NCBI GenBank assembly: GCA_027604685.1
Contig: JADHYX010000003.1
Coordinates: 89,521-153,520 of the forward strand
Direction of reading: 5' to 3'
Source: Lobulomyces angularis
Lineage: Eukaryota > Chytridiomycota > Chytridiomycetes > Lobulomycetales > Lobulomycetaceae
DNA length: 64,000 nt
The notes under the pieces were generated by a model. It saw nothing but the letters and a program-made list of their open reading frames with translations. It was not told the DNA's origin and searched no databases. The position numbers were made by a program, and so were the translations under genes. The number at the start of each line of letters is the position of its first letter. Position 1 is the first letter of the stretch. This document shows, piece by piece, positions 60,778 through 64,000 of this stretch.

Positions 60778-60954
60778 TTAGCAGAGATGAGTAAGTTTTA
60801 CAATATTTTTTACAATATGCAAAACAAAATAGTAATAAATTAAGACCATTAAAAATGAAAATGCAAAAATCTTTGTAGAATTTAGGCTCACTGCTGCGTT
60901 AATTACGAAAACAGTTAAAACAAAGAAAATCCACACCATTATTGCACTCCACAT
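60778..60954 (-). CDS. Possible small two-helix membrane protein (58 residues)
   Basis: Unspliced frame beginning MWSAIMVWIFFVLTVFVINA, then SLNSTK and a second hydrophobic segment FSFLMVLIYYYFVLHIV, ending in a short basic-polar tail. It has the layout of a small ER or Golgi membrane protein, but T-rich DNA easily gives such frames. No family recognised. Confidence 0.3.
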   Translation of the reverse strand: MWSAIMVWIFFVLTVFVINAAVSLNSTKIFAFSFLMVLIYYYFVLHIVKNIVKLTHLC

Positions 60955-61239
60955 TATTATTAACTGTTTAATTTAATGCTGATAAAAAAGGAATTATAAA
61001 ATTTTGCACACATGAATAATGAATATTTTTTTTGCGTACGGCAACAATTCAAATTTCATAATTAATTTGCATATTATAATTTATCTACTATTTTTTTTAA
61101 TAAAAAACTAACTATAAAATGGAAAAAAAAATTAAATTAAATTGATTTTATTACATTAAAATGCCAATGTAGCAACTGAATGCCATCCATTTATTAATAT
61201 GAAGCAGAAAGTATCATGTAAAGTTTATAAAATTAGCTT

Positions 61240-64000
61240 TCAAATTTTTCCTTTTTTTTTGGCTTTCTCATAACCACGCATTGCGCCCTTGTTTTTAATT
61301 TAGATTAAAACTGAAAAAATATATATCAAACAAACCTCTTGGTTCGCCAGATTTCCCATAATGCCGTCAATTTTTTTCTTGTAAACAGCATCTTTCTCTT
61401 TAATTTCCTCAAATTTACGTTTCGCAATAAACTCACCATCTTTTCTCAATTCTCTTTGAGCTCCTTTAAATTCTTTCTTGTACTGTCTGTTAAGTTTTTG
61501 TGTTTCGTTGCGTTCCTTGTTTGGATCATTAGATTTTCGGTCAATGGAATAGCTAAAAAACAATAAATACCTCTCTTTATTAAAAAGTTTTATCTTACTT
61601 ATCCGAAAATTTAGGTACAAATGTTGCAATTGCTTTCGGTTTTCTTTTTTGCAACTGAAGTGGTCTCCTTTTTAAGCTTGCCGTAGAGATTATATTTTTT
61701 ATCAAATCTTTCTGTAACTTGAGATTCACGATCGTTTCCTCATTAAAAAAATTACAATTAACTTCATTCATTGCTAAATTAAAAATGCTAATCATTGGCT
61801 CAAATAACTCTATATATGATAAGGATTCTGAGTACAATTTTGAATATCTTAGAACAAAGTTTGATGCTTCGATGAAAATAGATACTCTTTAAATAATAAA
61901 CAATATAAAAAAAAAGTAATTCATACTTAATGGACTTTTCCTCCTCTGCGTTATACGACATATTCATCCATAATATTTTTCTTAAATTAAAGTGCTCAAT
62001 TTTGTCATCAACATTATGTTTAATTTTGAAAAAATTCTTTTTGTCATCATCATGAAAAGGAAAAAATCCAGAAATTTTTGTTATCTCTTCACTGTCTGAA
62101 ACCAATAACGACAATGCTCGATATAGAAAATTTAAAGCTTCTGGCAAAAGTCTTTTTGATTTGGATTGATACTTAAATTTTAAATTGATTTCTGAAAAGT
62201 TAATAAAAAGTTTGCTTACCTGAAATAAGATTAGGCAGAGATGAATACCAACTACCATGTCCTTCAAAGTTTTCAGTGGACACTGAGAAAGATATTGACT
62301 TATTAATATAGTTGCAGGCGTAATGATGGGATGTTGAAAATCTGAAGTAGAATAGACTTTGCTTAACATTTGAAAAAAAATGATAGTCGAAGCAAGTGGA
62401 AACTTTCGAAGTTTTCCTTGAGTCCCTTGAGTATTTAATTTCTCATGTAGTTTGAATATTTTAGATTTGGAATAATCGGAAAATACATCTGTGAATTCTA
62501 AAGTTAAAGGATGAATATGCTTCAAAAGAACATTAATCATCTCAATAGGAAAATCAAAGTCCTGAGACACCTCGGTGGTTTTGTCAGCTAAAACTCTCAA
62601 ATGATGTAAAAGAAGCTTTAGCAAAGTCTATTTATTAAATTAAACAGGTTATATATAACAAATCAAAAGCATTCACTCACTGATAATTTTTCCTTGTTTG
62701 ATTGCGCCAATTTAGAATTATACAAAGTTCGAAGTCTCTGCAGGATAATATCAATGCATTTACTATCATTTGATCCAAATAAGGTTAAAAGTTCTAGATA
62801 GTTCTCCGGAGCTTTAAAAACAAAAGGAATATCTTTATTTTCAAATGAAGGTAGATTATTATCAGCTGCATTGATTGTATCAACTGAAGCGTCCAATAAA
62901 TTGCCCGTGTTTATATTTTTGATTTCTCCTTCAACAGCATCAACATAAAATGAATCTTCACAAAATTCTTCGTTAGCATCTTCAAAAATGTCTGTATCAT
63001 CAGCATCAGAATTTTTTTCATTTTCACTAAAGTCGTCAAGACCGTCCTCTATACTGGAATTATCACCTTAAAATTATTAATCAATAAAATTGTAAATTTT
63101 TTCAAACCTGTGGTATCATCCTCACTCTCCTCTTCGCCTGACAAATCCGTCCTACCTACAGAAGATTTCCTTTTTTCACTTAAATGGAAAGTACCAGCTA
63201 CTAATACACCATTATCGTCATACTGTAAAACTTCATCGTTTTCAACCGTTTCTTCCAAAGCATCCAAATCATCTCCTTGTGGCATTCTCTTTATACTGTT
63301 TTTTGTTATAACAGGCCCTTTCATTCTTTCCAACCTTTCCGTCTAACAAACAAAATTAATTTCACAGAAGCCCACGGATATTACCTCAAGCATTTCTAAT
63401 CTCCGCTTTTCTTCAATAGCTATCTCCAATTCACTTTTAGATCTGTCCGATGGTTTAGCACGTTTATCAAAAAATAATTCTTTAACCATTAGGTCGTAAT
63501 CGCTATTTTCTTTCTTTTCGGTATCTTTGCTTTTCTTCTGGGATAACAATCCTCTCACCAGTTCCAAATCTGCGTCTAATGCTTCTCTTAACCCCTCATT
63601 TTCATCTTTCATTTTTTGACGTTCTGCTTTGTGAAATTTGCTCTTGGCAATAATTTCTTTCATAATTTCGTTTTTAGACTTTTTTCTGTCTGGCTAAAGG
63701 GAATAGTTTCAGTAAGTTAAATTACCTAAGATATTAAATTTATACATCATCTTCATCCCCAAAACCACCAAAATGAGCTTTGGATACTGTATATTTATCT
63801 AGTTGGCCATCTTCATCCTCTAAAAAAAAAAACTTACTGAAATAGGCTAAAAATATGAAGTTTACCATCTAAATGCGATATTTTATTAAAAATTGCTTCA
63901 TCCATTTCATCCATATTAGAAAGCGACTGACCAAAATGTGTCAACCCTTCATTATCATCGTCATCTTCTAAGTTGAATAAACTACCTTTTCCAGATCGAT
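61240..64000 (-). CDS. NOP14: NOP14, 40S (small subunit) ribosome biogenesis factor, 5' end beyond the window
   Basis: NOP14 belongs to the SSU processome and is needed for 18S rRNA maturation and pre-40S export. Translation starts right of position 64000. The visible part begins in an acidic stretch near 63990. Then IIAKSKFHKAERQKMKDENE, DLMVKELFFDKRAKPSDRSK and EKRRLEMLE match the NOP14 block (EVIAKSK-HK-ERQ...EM-FDKRAKPSDRTK). The C-terminal exons read KLNRQYKKEFKGAQRELRKD and KKKIDGIMGNLANQEG, matching KLKRQYKREKKGAIRELRKD and MSQL--EQG, with a basic end GAMRGYEKAKKKGKI. The middle is helical. Many short introns. Identity is firm; exon borders in the middle part are approximate. Confidence 0.9.

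Overview
This is nuclear DNA from a small-genome eukaryote, very AT-rich and gene-dense, with about 25 protein genes in 64 kb. Most genes are cut by many short introns (mostly about 30-60 bp, GT...AG, often long T tracts before the acceptor). The gene set points to an early-diverging, flagellate fungus or close relative (Rozella- or chytrid-like; inference). In support: a SIN/MEN-type septation kinase, a KHA1-type K+/H+ antiporter, a secreted class 3 lipase and an intradiol dioxygenase of fungal style, next to genes that yeasts lack but flagellated, intron-rich lineages keep (a SPATA4/CLAMP-like axonemal protein, coilin, RED/IK). Peroxisomal PEX6 argues against a microsporidian.

Layout. 0.6-2.3 kb: a purple acid phosphatase gene that stops before its last metal-binding motif, followed by a decayed Tc1/mariner transposase. 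2.3-9.6 kb (+): KHA1-like antiporter, an orphan seven-helix protein, a tiny membrane ORF and eIF2B gamma. 9.7-11.7 kb (-): a small unknown protein and myosin II regulatory light chain. 12.6-17.5 kb (+): gamma-tubulin and a Golgi/surface apyrase. 17.8-28.0 kb: a tandem CCCH zinc-finger protein, a secreted acidic repeat protein, RED, a large protein with a GST fold and coilin. 28.1-37.5 kb: AFG2, the SPATA4-like gene, the Cdc7/SepH/MAP3K-epsilon kinase and a DJ-1/PfpI protein. 38.3-46.1 kb: a RIX1/PELP1-like protein, PEX6 and a membrane-anchored intradiol dioxygenase. 46.2-49.7 kb: a dead polyamine oxidase, an F-box-like protein and U2A'. 50.6-55.1 kb: a mucin-like surface protein, a second orphan seven-helix protein and a relic of a Fanzor (eukaryotic TnpB-like) nuclease. 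55.1-64 kb: CPSF73, CENP-X, a secreted lipase and NOP14, which runs off the right edge.

Together the genes are mostly housekeeping: ribosome assembly (AFG2, RIX1-like, NOP14), splicing and 3'-end formation (U2A', RED, coilin, CPSF73), cytoskeleton/division (gamma-tubulin, myosin light chain, septation kinase, CENP-X). Scattered secreted or surface proteins (phosphatase, acidic repeat protein, dioxygenase, mucin-like protein, lipase, two 7TM proteins) are the variable component.

The most unusual contents are three molecular fossils visible only as conserved motifs broken by stops (Tc1 transposase, flavin amine oxidase, Fanzor), a GC-AG intron, and repeated use of minute first coding exons (3, 4 and 10 nt). 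Exon boundaries were assigned by hand from splice signals and family conservation. Two 10-N assembly gaps lie at 10190-10199 and 38265-38274.
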